NCBI GenBank assembly: GCA_030490835.1
Contig: CM059972.1
Coordinates: 57,269,563-57,333,562 of the forward strand
Length of the DNA stretch: 64,000 bases
Direction: 5' to 3'
DNA from: Annona cherimola
Lineage: Eukaryota; Streptophyta; Magnoliopsida; Magnoliales; Annonaceae
The notes beneath the pieces are model-generated. The model worked only from the letters and a program-made list of their open reading frames with translations, was not told the DNA's origin and did not search any database. The position numbers and the translations under genes were made by a program. This document shows positions 1 to 12,875 of the stretch, piece after piece (positions within the stretch are counted from its first letter, which is position 1; every line of letters starts with the position of its first letter).

Positions 1-1522
1 TCATATGGTCAAAACTTGGGCATGCTTAAAATGAAGCAATGCTAAAGCTTTACATTAAGGTCATATTTTCAAGCATGGAATTCGCTTACTCTATAAGCAA
101 AACTTAAAATCATCAATACACGTATTTGAAACAAAATCAATGTTTATGAAGGTTGGCTTACTTACTTTGTAAGCAACCCTAAAACATCTTAATAATACAT
201 GTTCAAATCATTTCAACATTTAATAAGATAATAACATTGAAAAATGCTATCTAAAGCATCATTATAAAGCAATTGTAAACATTTCGACTTTTCAAATGAA
301 ATCTATATTTCAAAAAGTTGCTTGCTTACCTGAATCGATCCTTTGTGCTTTCCATCCCTCGCTATCTCCTTCAACTCACGTATACGTGTCCCATGGTTTA
401 ATCCCATATGGCCCGTAACATGTTAACTTTAAATCGTTCTTTCCTTGACATTAACACTTGTATTTCCCTATAACCACATATCCATACAAATTTAATACAT
501 GGGTTATTCATTTCCTTTTATATTTATATTTTTCATAGGAATTTCTTGAAATTACTCAAGATATCCTTTCATATCCCATAATATACAAATTTTCTATCAA
601 AACTTTATTTGAAATAATTATCCACATTTCTTATTCAACCATTCATATCCTTTTTAATAACCCTTAATATTCACTTTCCTCATTAGTAACGTAATACATA
701 CTTACCTATGTAGGTATAGCAATTGCTCATCTATTTTATTAAATACCCATGTCTAAGGTATTTATTCACTTAAACTTTCAAGAGACTTACTTATATTCAA
801 CTTCTTGAATTTACATTAATCTTTTTAACAACCCCATACATATATAACTTAGTGATTGTTCATCACTTCATTTAATCTCCATGTTTAGAGTTCTAAGCTT
901 ATGAAATCATTCAAATAGCCTGTTTAAAATCTTTAACAAGCCAAGTTCACTTTAAATTTTCGAAAGCTAAATACATAATTACCATATATAACTTTTACCT
1001 TTTCATTTCTTTGCATATACATATAAGAAAATTATCAATCAACAATTCTTAAAATCAACTTAAGGGTTTATATAGGATTTATAGCATGCTAAATTCCATC
1101 AAAATTTCTGAAACTTATCCCTTTTTACAAAACAGCCCCATATGTTCTCATATTTCCAAATTTCATTTATGAAATTTGCACCTTAACTATACATACATGA
1201 GAGGCTATCTATAAATCATTCTTATAATCATTTGTAGGGCTTGTTTATGATTCATAATACCCTAAGTTAACAGAAAATTTCTGAAACCTCAATTATAACA
1301 GAAATTCAAATCTATACATGATCTAGGCATCCATTTAAAGGTATACCCATATATGACCTAGTTTTAATTCCTTAACCCTTAATGCTTATAATTCATCATA
1401 TAACAATTTAATTAAATTAAAATACACCAGATTTCACGTTCCCATTAAAAGCAGAACTTCATCATTTTTTTTTCTTTTCCTCCATATTGCTGAACGTCAT
1501 TGAGGCATGAATTAATGAATAA

Positions 1523-1554
<32 letters not shown>

Positions 1555-3506
1555 CATGTTGCTGGACGTGATTTTGAGCATGGATTAAATGACAGATATA
1601 TAAAAAAAATTAATACCACGCCCCTGCTGAACGTGAAATGGGCAGAAAGAATAAATATGAAAAAAAATTTCCCCATATCATATCTGTTGCACGTTAATCT
1701 GGGCATGAAAAATAATTATGAAATTTCTTTCCATATTTCCATCTGTTGGACGTCATTTTGGGCAGAAATAAATAAAATGAATATTTTATTTTATACCATA
1801 GCTGCTGAACGTAAATCTGAACAGGGCATAAATATTATGAAATTTTTTTTTTATATCATCTATATTTAACGTGAAATAGGTAGGGGAGAATTAACATAAA
1901 GATTCAGCAACATATCTAAGTTTTGGACATCTAATTAAAATGGCAAAATATTTTTGCCCCTCCATGAATTTCTGGACGTGAATTGAGAGGGAATGAAAAA
2001 AAATAAACTTAGCAAATACCTGGACTATTGGACCGTTCTTAGTGCCATTGCATCTTCCATTTTTTTTTTATTCTCCATGAATTGCTGCTGGACGTCCTTT
2101 GCTGCCTCTTCATGCATCCTCTTTTTTTTTTTCTCCAGCCCGTTAAAACCCCTCTGCATTTCTGCCCCTTTTCATACCACCGGATTATGCATTTGACCCA
2201 TGAAATACGCTGCCATCAATGTTGACCGTCCACCTCACTTTCCATGGCTAAATCTGAACCGTTGATTTCATTTCTTGCTGCCCAAGTTTCCACCCCCTAT
2301 GGCCTACCTAGCTGCCCTATTTTCCACCCTATTTTGCTGGAAAATAATTTTTACATAAATATTTAATAGATGCTGAAAATAATTGGACGTGCATGCTGAA
2401 ATATTCCACCGTTTGAAAATCTACTTAATTAAATACTCAGCTGTGGACGTCCCTATCTAGATGCATTTTCCATTTAATTTTTTTTTTGCATTTTTTTATT
2501 TAATAATAATTGCTTAAAATTTATGCACATAGCTGTCCACTATATGCACGTTAATTTAGCCTTACATTATGGCATTTTATGCCATAAAATTCCCCTTTAA
2601 TTTGTGGCCATTTATTTATCCTATTTGCATAGGTAATTTAATTATATATTTTTCATAAAAAAAATGAAATATCCTGCATATCACCATGGGCGTTCCCACC
2701 ATGTGTCACATATGCACCTTAGCTTAGTCATATAAAAATCTCATCTCAAAAACATGAGTAGATGCTAAGATATTAGCAAAATAATTTAATTCATAAAATA
2801 TCATAAAATCTTAGTCGATTAATCCATTTCCCTTCATAATTTTTATAATCCAATTCATCCATATGATTAAACACATAATTATACTCTAGTCTCTCAAATT
2901 TCATCTCAATTGGCCTTATAGGCGTTAAGTTGTGAATTTTCTAGCATTTTTCAACTTAACTCATTAATTATCATCCTAATTTTCATAAATAAAATTATGA
3001 GAATTAAAAAGATTATTCGTGATATATGTATGTTTCCCAATTTTCATTAAGCCTCTTTAATCCTATTAACCCATTTTGGCCTATAACGATTAATTTAATC
3101 GTCATTTAAAATTATTGGTCCTAATTGTAATAGATTCTCCAAATAATAAAATCATTCAAAATCCCATTAAATCTTTCATGAATTATATTTTATGCGTAAT
3201 GTATACCCGTAAGCTTTCATAGATTAAGGTACCATACCATCTTTGGCTATCTCTTAATTTTTCAAGTTATACTAGCTTGTAAATCATAAGATATGAATAT
3301 ATCAATTATTAAATCAAAATTAAAATGATAATTAGCATTAATTTCAATTTCCACATAAACATTGTTTCATCCTTCAATGTGCGTAATTATCATAATAATC
3401 TTGGAAATTAACTTAATCACCTTATTAAAATTAATTTCCTTTAATTCCATCTTAATACGAGCTTCAAACTACGTTTATTAGGTTCTAATATAGGTGGGGT
3501 TTCACA
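1..3506 (-). repeat. Partial gypsy (Tekay-like) LTR, minus strand
   Basis: Read on the minus strand, an LTR starts at 3506 with TGTGAAACCCCACC, the start shared by the other gypsy LTRs here (30601, 38116, 62174), and runs left past the window edge. The mini-exon-like block with donor GTAAGCAAGC, conserved in these LTRs, lies at about 331-375 (minus). No polypurine tract lies at 3507 onward, so this is a 5' LTR or a solo LTR rather than a 3' LTR. The end of the LTR and any internal region lie outside the window. Confidence 0.75.
1485..2000. repeat. Diverged ~60-70-bp repeat with ACGT core inside the LTR
   Basis: The phrase 'gctg(g/a)acgt' recurs at about 1490, 1562, 1628, 1687, 1745, 1803, 1867 and 1973, mostly 58-70 bp apart. 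Copies are separated by A/T-rich stretches often containing 'gggca'. The units are diverged, so this looks like an old tandem expansion in the upstream part of the LTR. A short AT dinucleotide run lies at about 1526-1548. Confidence 0.55.
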
Positions 3507-3729
3507 TAAAGCTAGGAAAAAGAAAATCCTCTTTCTTAAGATACCAAATGAATGTATGAAGTTTGATAAAGATATTATGAATATAGAAGTGTGTTTGATA
3601 TTATTCAGATGCCAAGTGTATATGAAAAAAGAAAGGTCATTGATCTTTCTAGATTATATAATTAACTGTGTATGATATGAATTGTTTTATTATAAGAAAT
3701 GATATTGTCATGATTTTACATATTGCTGT
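3507..3729. other. Unassigned 223-bp A+T-rich spacer between two LTRs
   Basis: This stretch lies between the minus LTR start at 3506 and the plus LTR start at 3730. It has no polypurine tract, primer site or ORF and matches nothing else seen in the window. It may be target DNA shared by both insertions. Confidence 0.4.
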
Positions 3730-4539
3730 TGTGAAACTCCAATCTTAGACACGTGTATAAAACTTTAGGGTTGTAAACCCTAGGTAATGTATTAATAAAA
3801 TATATATTCATGAGTATGAAAATATGTGGGAATAGAGGTTAAAATAATTAATTATGAAATTCGGATGAATAGTGCATGTGAATAGTAATCCTAGGATTAA
3901 GACACGTGATTAAGGGTTAATCACTTGGATCAACCTAATCACAAAATGACGAAAAAGGAGATTTAATCACTACAGGACGAAATAGCAATACTTTTTGATA
4001 TTTTATAGAATTTCGGATTTTAGTGAAAAATTAAAGAAAAATTCATAATTTGCAATCCGGATGTCGGATTTAGATGAAATTTTTTATGGATGGACAAAAT
4101 ATTATGATCATCATGATAAATGGTTTAAGATTTGATAAAAATCATGAATTAAAGGTCAAGATGAAACGTTGTTTAGAGATCAAAAAGTAGCCGACTTTTT
4201 CATTTATTATAAATTGACTTTTGTGTTATTTTATTAATTAAAAATAAAAATAATTAAATGAGGAGCAGCTTGGGCATGGATGAGCTTGGACTTTTGGGGC
4301 CAAATCCAATGGTCCAAATCCATCATCATAAAAAATCAATGGCTAAGATTGAATTAGCCTAAAATAATTATTTTTAATAAATCAAAAATAAAAAAAATTA
4401 GGGCTGCCATAGGGGGCGTGAACAGTGTAGGGTGGGCTGCACATGGCTCAAATCACCTTTTGGAAATTAGAAAAAACACATTTATAATTTAATACCTTGA
4501 GCTAGGGGGTAAATTATAATTTCATGAAAAATCAAATAC

Positions 4540-4547
4540 TATAAATA
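4540..4547 (+). promoter_or_regulatory. TATA box of subfamily A LTR
   Basis: TATAAATA followed by GGGG, at the same place as in the LTRs at 31455 and 38972. A splice-donor-like CAG/GTAAGG follows at 4694. Confidence 0.65.
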
Positions 4548-5144
4548 GGGGATTCATGGGACATCCAAAGGCACATCATTCCAGCTCAAGCTTGATAAAT
4601 TCAAGCCTTTCCCACCCCCAAATTCATTTCTAAGAGAGAAAGAGAATGTTAGAGAGAGAAAAGGCAAGTAGGAGGAGAGTTTTTCTACTTCAGGTAAGGG
4701 GATTCTTTCCAAAAAAATTTTGGATGTTAAGTAGGGTAAAATCATGCTTATATAATGCCTAAGCATGAGAAAATAAGTATATTTATAATGCTTAATTGGA
4801 ATTACGCCAAAACATCAAAAATTTGGAGCAAGAATAGAGCATTCGGGAAGATAACATATGATATGTATAAATAATGCTCCAATATTGATAAATGATGATT
4901 TGGGATGAATTTTTATGATAATTATGATGTTGGAATGATGATATATTAATCTCATGATTTTTGGAATTAAGGAATATGCTTAAGTGAAATTATGTTGATT
5001 TTTAATATATAGAGAAAATGATTTATTTAGCCAAGATAATGATGAAGACTTCAAAATTCATGAATTTTCCCATGATATACTAACTGAGAGCTATGTCATG
5101 GTATTTTTTATTTTTAGAAAAAATATCAATTTTTGGAATCCATG

Positions 5145-5240
5145 AACAGTAACCCACGTTGCTGTGAACAGTAATCTCAGGTGAACAGTAAACGTGAACA
5201 GTACCCCCATGAACAGTGATGATGAACAATACCATGAATA
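5145..5240 (+). repeat. Cluster of GAACAGTA motifs in LTR
   Basis: At least six variants of 'tgaacagtaa' occur within about 100 bp. Element A LTRs have a shorter version near 32090-32165 and 39585-39650, mixed with 'gctacagtaa'. Confidence 0.6.
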
Positions 5241-5479
5241 GTAAAAAGCATAAATTAGGTGAAAAAAAGATGAGATTAGTATTTATATCTTAAAGAATAT
5301 ATAGATGGAATTTTTAAAGGAATTTATGGATAAAAAAATTCATATAAGGAGGTAATGACCAAGTATCTTTATAAGATTAACCTCTATAGAAATGAGATAA
5401 TGAATGATAATAAAGTATGCATGGGAAGCAAACTAAGACATGGAATGATATAGATAAAATATCATTTTTCCTTGTATAG

Positions 5480-5518
5480 GAAAAGGAAAGGAAAAGGTGG
5501 AGGCCGCAGACTGAGGAG
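5480..5518 (+). other. Putative 39-nt mini-exon in LTR
   Basis: A purine-rich 39-nt block follows a pyrimidine-rich tract ending in TATAG and is followed by GTAAGCAAGC, a good plant donor. Element A has the same block with the same length at 32339-32377. Later acceptor-like sequence: AAACAG at 6032-6037. Confidence 0.4.
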
Positions 5519-6404
5519 GTAAGCAAGCTATATGCTTTCTAAAATATTTGTAAATGATTGCGAATTATTTGCTCACATGTTTTATGAATTATATTTAAGG
5601 ATGGTCATTCCTATAATGCTTTACATAAAATGATTGCTAACTGCTTGTTAAATTACTTTCTAAATGATTTATCAAGTTTTATGGAGCATATCATTCCGGC
5701 ATATGTATGAACATGGTGCACAAGGAAGATGCTTTGGTGGAGGTAGTAAGCGGATCAGAGGGTCCCCCTTCACTATTGCCAAGTCGCAAGGGCTGTGTGC
5801 CGGCGGCGTCCTCCCAAAGGTTGGAAGCACAAGGAAAGTCATGAATGAATGAATGCATTGCTTTCTCATGAAATGCATGAAAAGGTTTCTATCCCATTGG
5901 TAATTGATCACTTGGTAAGTGTCTCCTACCAAATGGGGAGAAATGCATTTGAATAAAAAGAAAATGTTTACTTGCCAAAGAAAAAGGCTTGCTTACTGAG
6001 TATTATTACTCATATGTGTTTTCAAAATGACAAACAGGCTGTGGAGCTGACTCATAAAGGATGCCAGGTAGAAATGACCTGCAAATTTAATTGCAGTTCT
6101 ATGTATGTGTCCAAAGGGACAAATGTATGATAATCATGTTGAAGACATGTTTTATGGATATTATAAACATGATTGTACTTATGTGAATTATTTCAATAAA
6201 AAGAAGATCTGAATGGTTTTATGATGATATGGATGAGTTATTATGAATAAAGTGTATGCTTAAGTGACAGATGAAAAGAAAAAAAATTAGACGAGTTCCA
6301 ATTAAGAACCCGCCACGTGATCAGGGCAACAATCCTGAGTCACATTTACCAATCAATAAGATCCCGGAGTAAGGCTTCTAGGCACCTCGGTTCGGGGCGC
6401 CACA

Positions 6405-7154
6405 GCTATCTACAACATGTCTATCACCAGAGTAAGAGCTAAGGTGATTAAGGGAAAGACAATTATGAATGATGAATCTATGAGTCCACAGAGAATTAGA
6501 GAAGCCAATAGTAAATCTAAGTGACCAATGCAGAGAGGACAATGTGAGTCTAAGAACTCGTCAACGACGGGCCACTATAAACCCTGAGTAAAAGGTTGAA
6601 GGTGCTACTGCTATAGGTAACTTCTCACGGGTAGAATGAATGAAGGAAAAGATAACTGTGGCTATAATAGGAGCCGTGCAACAGGCCAGTCGAGAATGGG
6701 CGGCCCAAGCAGTAGAAGTAATACGAGGTCTTTGGAAAAATACCAAATGGGACCAATTAGAAGAAAGTAGAAGAGATAGACCAGTATAGGGAATAATTCT
6801 TAACCTAGTACCAAAATCTTTAAGGATTAATGATGCTATGATAGAAACAAATGAGATGGTTATTAATGCCTTTCTAGCTCAGCATCACCTAAGTTCTCAG
6901 ATGAACCAGATCCTATTCAGGCTGAGCATTTATGGGTCATGAATTTGTTTCATAATGAACCCTTAAAAGATGATTCATGATGCCCTTGATTAGGGTATTG
7001 AATGATATAAATGACAGAGTAGCGCAGTGGAAGTGTGGTGAGCCATTGAAAATATCGGAGAGAGATGATAAGATTGGATATATCATATGAGCCTTACCCC
7101 GATATTTGAAATGTAATAGGTTTCGGAACGAAACTTGTTATAAGGGGGGAGGAT
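6405..7154 (+). pseudogene. Internal region of non-autonomous gypsy element with gag relic
   Basis: Only about 750 bp separate the two LTRs. A gag start context at 6417 (Met-Ser-Ile-Thr-Arg) resembles the A gag N terminus. Downstream, 'WAAQAVEVIRGLW' (about 6693-6735) and 'INAFLAQ' (about 6862-6882) match gag of element C. Several stops and a frameshift follow. The text then jumps to a 3' tail (about 7010-7154) ending in a polypurine tract, 'ataaggggggaggattg'. Protease, RT, RNaseH and integrase are absent. The same gag fragment and 3' tail occur in the minus element at 62175-63706, so this is probably one non-autonomous lineage (TR-GAG or LARD-like), not two independent losses. Confidence 0.7.
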
Positions 7155-8283
7155 TGTGATACCCAAACCCAAGTAGGGCTCATGTATATGCATTGGGCAT
7201 ATAAACATGAAGTATGTATGATTCATGTATGTTTGAATGATTTTATTATTTAATGATATTTTGCAATTAAGGTTATGATTAAGAATGGTGATCAAGATTA
7301 ATCGTCATAGCCCAATGTAAGTTAATATGACTAAAGGGGCTTAATGATGATTAGAAAATGCTAATGTGACATGAATATTAATTTTAATTTTCATGATTTA
7401 ATTTATGAAAATTAGAATGATAATTATGAAATTATGTTGGAAAATGTAGAAAATTCATAACTTGACGCTTATAAGGCGGATTGAGATGAAATTTGAAAGA
7501 TGAGCTTATGACCATGGGTTTAAATTTATGTGTGGATTGGATTAAGGAAAATGTGATGGGATTAAGATGATAATTATTTGTGTTCAATCTCACACTCTAA
7601 GGTTATTTTAAAAGGATCATAACTTAATGTAGAAAAGTCGGTTTGAGACGAAACTTGAAACGATTGAATAACATTATGAAACCTATGTTATGGAAGGATT
7701 GGATTAAGCTAATTACCATGAGAATATGCTTAATCGGAAAAAGGTGAGTAGCATTGACTTTGTGCACCTAAAAGTACCATAACATTTATTAAAAAGGAAG
7801 TGGTTTAATGCCCATGAGAGGTGTAAAAAGGAGGTGCTTTGAGCTAGATTTTTTGGATTAAGTCAAGGGCTAAAATCCTTAAAAATTCAAGTGGATTAAA
7901 TGATGGTTTAAGAGGCTAAGGGATAGCCTCAAAGAGGCATGGAGATGTGGCATAAGGAGGGGACGTCCAAGGGGGCCATGTGCTTGAGTTTTGATTTTTT
8001 ATTTACTAAAGTCAAAACCTAGCTATGCTAAGAAAGCAAGGGCATGTAAAAGCACGTAAATGGCAGTGACTTGATGACCAAGAAAGCCCTCCCAAGTAGT
8101 CATGTGGACATTAAGAGAGGAGGAGCTAAGTAGCTCATTTAAGAGCATGGATCTGGAATTTTGAAAATGGGATAATTCCATAATTTACTTGGACATGAGT
8201 GTGCCAACACATCAAAGGGATAAGAGGGCATTGAATTACCCTATCTAAAGATGTGGCAAGTGGGCCCCAGAAAATGTGAAAAT

Positions 8284-8291
8284 TATATAAA
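8284..8291 (+). promoter_or_regulatory. TATA box of subfamily B LTR
   Basis: TATATAAA followed by GGGGAGCATGCCTTGGAC. The same downstream phrase follows the TATA boxes of the element A LTRs, so the core promoter and leader start are shared between subfamilies. Confidence 0.65.
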
Positions 8292-10372
8292 GGGGAGCAT
8301 GCCTTGGACATTCCATTTGGAGAGGTTAGAGAGAAAAAAATTTTGAGGAGCAAAATCCTCCAAGTAATGCAGCCCTTGCATGACCCAAAACAACAAGGAA
8401 AATAGGAGAAAAAGAGGAGGAAAAAGGGGAGGAAATAAAGGTATTCAAGCTAAGAAAGTTTGGATTCAAGTTTGATTCGATTGAAGTAAGTATACTTCAT
8501 GTTTTGGATTCTTTAATCCTAAATTTTTCACCTCAAATTATGATTCATGAATTTGTTTCATAATGAACCCTTAAAATATGATTCATGATTCCCTTGATTA
8601 GGGTATTGAATGATATTTGAATGTTATAAATGAAATCAAGAGTTCAAGAGGGTCAAATGGGATGTTAGGGTTGATTTTTGAGATGAAACTTATCTTGAAA
8701 TTTCTTAAAACCCTAAGCCAAGTTTCTGTTTGGTTTAATCATGATGATTAGTTCATGATTCATGTTCTTATGAATTACATATGTTAATTTGGCTATATGT
8801 TAATGATTTTAGCAAAAATGGATCTTAGGGTTTCATGTATTACCCAATTTTTTCATTTTTATGTTACATATGATGCAAAGAGGAGCTTGAATGATTCATG
8901 GGTGAATTGTAGGGTAAAGTACCCTAAATTAGAGGTCCTTTGGATGTTCAAAAGGGTTTAGAAAGATTTGCTCTAAATATGATTTTTGGGGCATATACAT
9001 AAAGACGTCCAAACGGGTACCCTACATGTATGTTAAGTTGCTGTTTTGTAAATAATTGAATCATGGATAATTTAGAGGGTAAAATACCCTAAAATTAAGG
9101 TACTTTGGACGACTATAATATATTGGAAAGGTATGCCCTAAATCTGATTTTTAAGGATATGTAAAAGGGTGTCCAAAGAAGGGTACAAAAAGGTATCTAA
9201 AACATGTATGGAAGTTGCTATTTTGGAAGCAACTAAATTATGGATTTTAAATATGTAATATTACCCTAAATTTGGGTTAATAAAAGCATCATTAATTGCT
9301 GAAATTTATGGATTGAAAATCTATTTTGATTTAAGTATCAAAAGAGGCGCTGAAATGATGAAAAACGAGTCCTAACGTTGCTGTTTTGGAACCCAATGAT
9401 GAATGGATTAAAATTTTAAAATTAGACCCTAAATTAAATTTTAATTAAGTGGTTAATCATGATGAAATAAAATGCAAGTTTCTATGTTAAGAAATTTTAA
9501 TAAACACCTAAGTTATGTTTTGTAAGATGGGGGCATATGGAAGGCTAAGCATAGATAAGTGGTAAATGACTAATATGAATTGTTAAAATGAAAAAATGCA
9601 TGAATATTTGATGAAATGTATGATTATGTTACTATTTTTATGATTAATTATAATCTAAAATTTTGATATTTAATTATGAAGCCTAAGACGTCGAATTTGT
9701 GCTTAAAATGAGCACCGACGTAGGAACTATGAAAGATAGATGAAAAATGATAAATGGGAGGGATGAACCCCCATATGATGATAAATGAATGGCTATTATT
9801 TGTATGAATGTATACCCTACATATGGATTGAGAACATGATATGAAATGGATGGTATGATGTACAAGTATGTGCCATGAATGTATACCTAACTTGAAATAC
9901 AAGTAGGTTATGTAAGCTAATAGAAATCATATGGAATATACATATGACTTAAGAAATATGAAGTTGAGAAACCTTGCTTGAACTTGATTGAGGAAGCCTC
10001 AAGTAGGTATTACCCAAGTGCTTTGAATAATTAAAAGGAGATTAAATGCAGGTTAAAAACCCTATGGCATATATAAGCCTATGCTATTGAGATATATGAA
10101 TGGAATAAAGAAAATGAACCACTAACTAAGATTACATAGTTATGTGGTTGTCAAAAGGCTTATGAGTAAGTCATATATAGATATGTGTGTGACCATTGAC
10201 AAGGGTGAAGATATATATGCATTCCAAAGAAAGGATGATTTAAAGTTAATGTGTTATGGACCATATGGGATTAAACCCATATGACACGTATATGTGAATT
10301 GAAGAAAAAGACAAGGTAGACAAGCACAGCACATGATGAAAATGTATAAGGTAGTCATGTTTACTTGTTTAG

Positions 10373-10416
10373 GAAAAGGCAAAGAAAGGATGGAAGGCGA
10401 AAAAGGATCGCCACAG
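10373..10416 (+). other. Putative 44-nt mini-exon in LTR
   Basis: A purine-rich block is preceded by a T-rich tract ending TTTAG and followed by GTAAGCAAGC. It is 44 nt, as in the LTRs at 13886, 44499 and 54724. Read through to the acceptor ending at 11162, the frame stays open to a stop at about 11262. Confidence 0.4.
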
Positions 10417-11732
10417 GTAAGCAAGCAAGACTTTTGAAAATGGCATTTTATTCTCAAATGCTAAAATGCTTTCAAGTTGTTTTACTTGAACGTTTCTAAA
10501 GCTATTTAAGGGTGGCCATCCCTGTATCTCTTTATTATGAATTGATTACTTTTTCCAATGAAATGATTGAATAAATTCCTCTCTATTTGGAAATGGCATG
10601 CCAGCATGGATTTAAGCGATGTTTTATTGAAATGATGTTTAAAAGGGATGGTGCAAAGAATTCTCTACATGAGAATGACAAGTTGCCATGTGTGAGAGGA
10701 ATATAACGCCGGGATGACTAAAAGTCATGCATGGAATGAAAATCAAGTAGGCTAGTCAAGGCAGAAAGCAGGACAAGGGGTCCCCTCTTGACATTGCCAA
10801 GTCGGGAAGTCCAGCGCCAAGGATGGAAAGGATCATGTTATGAAAGTATATTCCCCGAGCTAATGTACCCTCACATGAAGGATTATGCCATGAATGGAAA
10901 TGATGCATTTGTACATCCAATGTTTATGAAATGCCCAAAAATTGGGATTAAACTGATTTACATGACTGGTTTACATGAAAGGTTTACATGAAAGGTTTAT
11001 GAATGGTTTCCATGAATAGTTTATGAAAAAGTTTCTATTCCATTGATAGTTGATCACTTGGTAAGTGTCTCCTACTGAATGGAGAGAAATGCATTTAAAC
11101 GAGAATGAAAGATGCTTGCTTATTGAGTTTCGACTCTTGTTTTGTTTGCCCCCCTTAAACAGGTGCAAGGAAAATTCAAGTGATGAAAGTCAAGTTCTCT
11201 CTGAGAAAAGGAAAAAAGAATTTTCAAAGGTTCGTAGTCCTTTGTATGTGAAATATGAATAAATGCCCTAAGGGATATGGTACTATTAGTACATATGTTC
11301 AGGATACCTTGTATAGGTATTATATGATTGAGAAGGTAAAAAATTTAAAATGCCTTGTATAGATATGATATGACTGAGACAAGGAATGCCTTGAATGATA
11401 AGTGCTTGTATGCTAAGAACTAATAGATGTATGTATGTATGGAATGAAAAGGACATGATTAGGTCAAGAGGGCCTTTAATGTAGAAAAGCAAGTTGCGAT
11501 GCTATGAATGGTATGTGAAATTGATTACAAGTGTATTGTCACTTGTAGATGAATGGTGTGGAATGCAAAGAAATTAAATGATGAAGGAAAAGGAATCAAA
11601 CGAAAAAAATTTGGACAAGATCCAATTAAGAACCCATCACGTGATTAAGACAACAATCCTAATTCACATTTACCAATTGATAAGGTCTTGGAATAAGGCT
11701 TAGGATGTGATGCTTGGGTTAGGGGCGCCACA

Positions 11733-11878
11733 TGTCATAGCATATCACACATATATACATACATGTCATACACCATACCATAATTATACATGTATGTCAC
11801 ACATCAAACTATCATCCTCAAAAAGTATCATCAAACCATAATTATACAGACAAACTTTCAAAAAAGTTCATAAAAAAT
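11733..11878 (-). other. Spacer downstream of the pre-gag ORF in truncated minus gypsy element
   Basis: A+T-rich sequence with repeated 'catac/cataat' words. The minus-strand internal region stops abruptly at the plus LTR end (11732), so gag and pol of this element are missing. Confidence 0.4.
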
Positions 11879-12716
11879 TCATCCTCTCCTACTAGGACCC
11901 CTCCTTATGTAATGCCTATGACCCGGCGGGACCTGAGTGGCTTCCTCGGTGACTGAACTCATGTCAGACCATGCAGGGACATTTACCTCCCCTCTATCAC
12001 TACTATCATTATCATCATCATTATATTCTTCCTCATCTTCCTTATCCTCTTCTTCTTCACTTTCACCCTCTTCCTCCTCTACCTCAGGAGCAAGATATTT
12101 CATCGGGCCCTCATCATCATTATCACTATCATCATTATTATTATTATTTCCATTTTCAACTTGGATGGGTTCGCCATTCTGTCCTGCTATGTGGATAACG
12201 ACTTCGTTGAGGCCCAGTGCAATAGGTGATTCTAAAATTCCCTATGCTCGACGCTGCTCTACGGAAATGGCTACTTCCTTCTCCCTCTAATCTATTCTTT
12301 CCCAACTTACCCCATGTCTAAACTGTACAAGTCCGCCAGCAAATCTGTACCACAGACCGTCATCAGGGGGTATAGGAGCTGGGGGTCTAATCCTAAAATT
12401 TTTGGAGATCATGTGGATATATAAGATCAGATGGGACTTGTGGATCTATCTGGTGTGACGCTGCAGTGTTCTCCACTTGAGGAGCCTAACTCGTGGACTC
12501 CTCTAGATTTGGCCTTTGTGGCTAAGGGTTGACATGATAATCTCCCTGAGCCTGTGTAGGAGGGTGCCTAGGCGGAAAACTGGGAGGAACTGATGGGAAA
12601 TAAGCTGCATTCCACCATCTATTTACATTCTCCTCTATCCTTCTTTTTCGCTCCTCCTCCTCCTTTTCTTTTCTAAGCTCCTCCACACTCATAGTTTTCT
12701 TTCCTCTATCGGTCAT
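11879..12716 (-). pseudogene. Extra pre-gag ORF (ORF-X), subfamily B copy, decayed
   Basis: The function is not recognised. It starts at 12716 with Met-Thr-Asp-Arg-Gly-Lys, matching the Met-Ala-Asp-Arg-Gly-Lys start of the two copies in element C. In order: a Lys/Glu/Arg-rich N terminus ending in Asn-Arg-Trp-Trp; a Pro-rich stretch; a conserved core readable around 12230-12385 with 'PIPPDDGLWYRF', 'VQFRHGVSWER' and 'RREK/QRR'-like matches to element C; a long Asp/Glu tract (about 12000-12090); and a short Arg/Pro end closing at 11879. Several in-frame stops, mostly CAG-to-TAG type, and at least one frameshift break it. It lies between the primer site (12864) and where gag would be. Confidence 0.65.
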
Positions 12717-12863
12717 ATACAATTTAAACATAGCATGTCAGCTATATTCAAAACATCATAATACAAATTATCATAGACAACTTATCCTATAATCACATAG
12801 CTATCATCATATGCAATAATTTTCAACACTTAGAAAATTTTCCACGCCTATTTACCAATCCAT

Positions 12864-12875
12864 GCTCTGATACCA
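12864..12875 (-). other. Primer binding site, iMet tRNA
   Basis: On the minus strand TGGTATCAGAGC begins a few bases after the LTR end at 12881. This is the usual plant retrotransposon site complementary to the 3' end of initiator Met tRNA. Confidence 0.85.

Larger units (their letters stand above)
3730..6404 (+). repeat. Gypsy (Tekay-like) LTR, subfamily A
   Basis: The LTR begins TGTGAAACTCC and ends GGGGCGCCACA, about 2.68 kb. It aligns by eye along its length with the element A LTR at 30601-33203, including the block near 3902 (30811 in A), the TATA region and the U5 end. It contains a TATA box, a cluster of GAACAGTA motifs, the conserved mini-exon, a GC-rich island at 5739-5830 and the 'gggcaacaatcctgagtcac' block near 6325. 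The gag-like relic begins 12 bp after its end with no primer binding site, so sequence has been lost at that junction. Confidence 0.8.
7155..11732 (+). repeat. Gypsy (Tekay-like) LTR, subfamily B, about 4.6 kb
   Basis: It begins TGTGATACCC directly after a polypurine tract, as a 3' LTR should, and ends GGGGCGCCACA at 11732. It resembles the minus LTR at 12881-16786 throughout. It contains a TATA box at 8284, donor-like GTAAGTA at 8486, a mini-exon at 10373-10416, a GC-rich island near 10755-10830, an acceptor-like AAACAG ending at 11162 and the conserved U5 block near 11650. It is of a different subfamily from the LTR at the other end of this element (3730-6404). Confidence 0.75.

Noticed and set aside
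11937..12290. Ser-rich plus-strand ORF
   Set aside because: Shadow of the acidic tract of ORF-X on the opposite strand.
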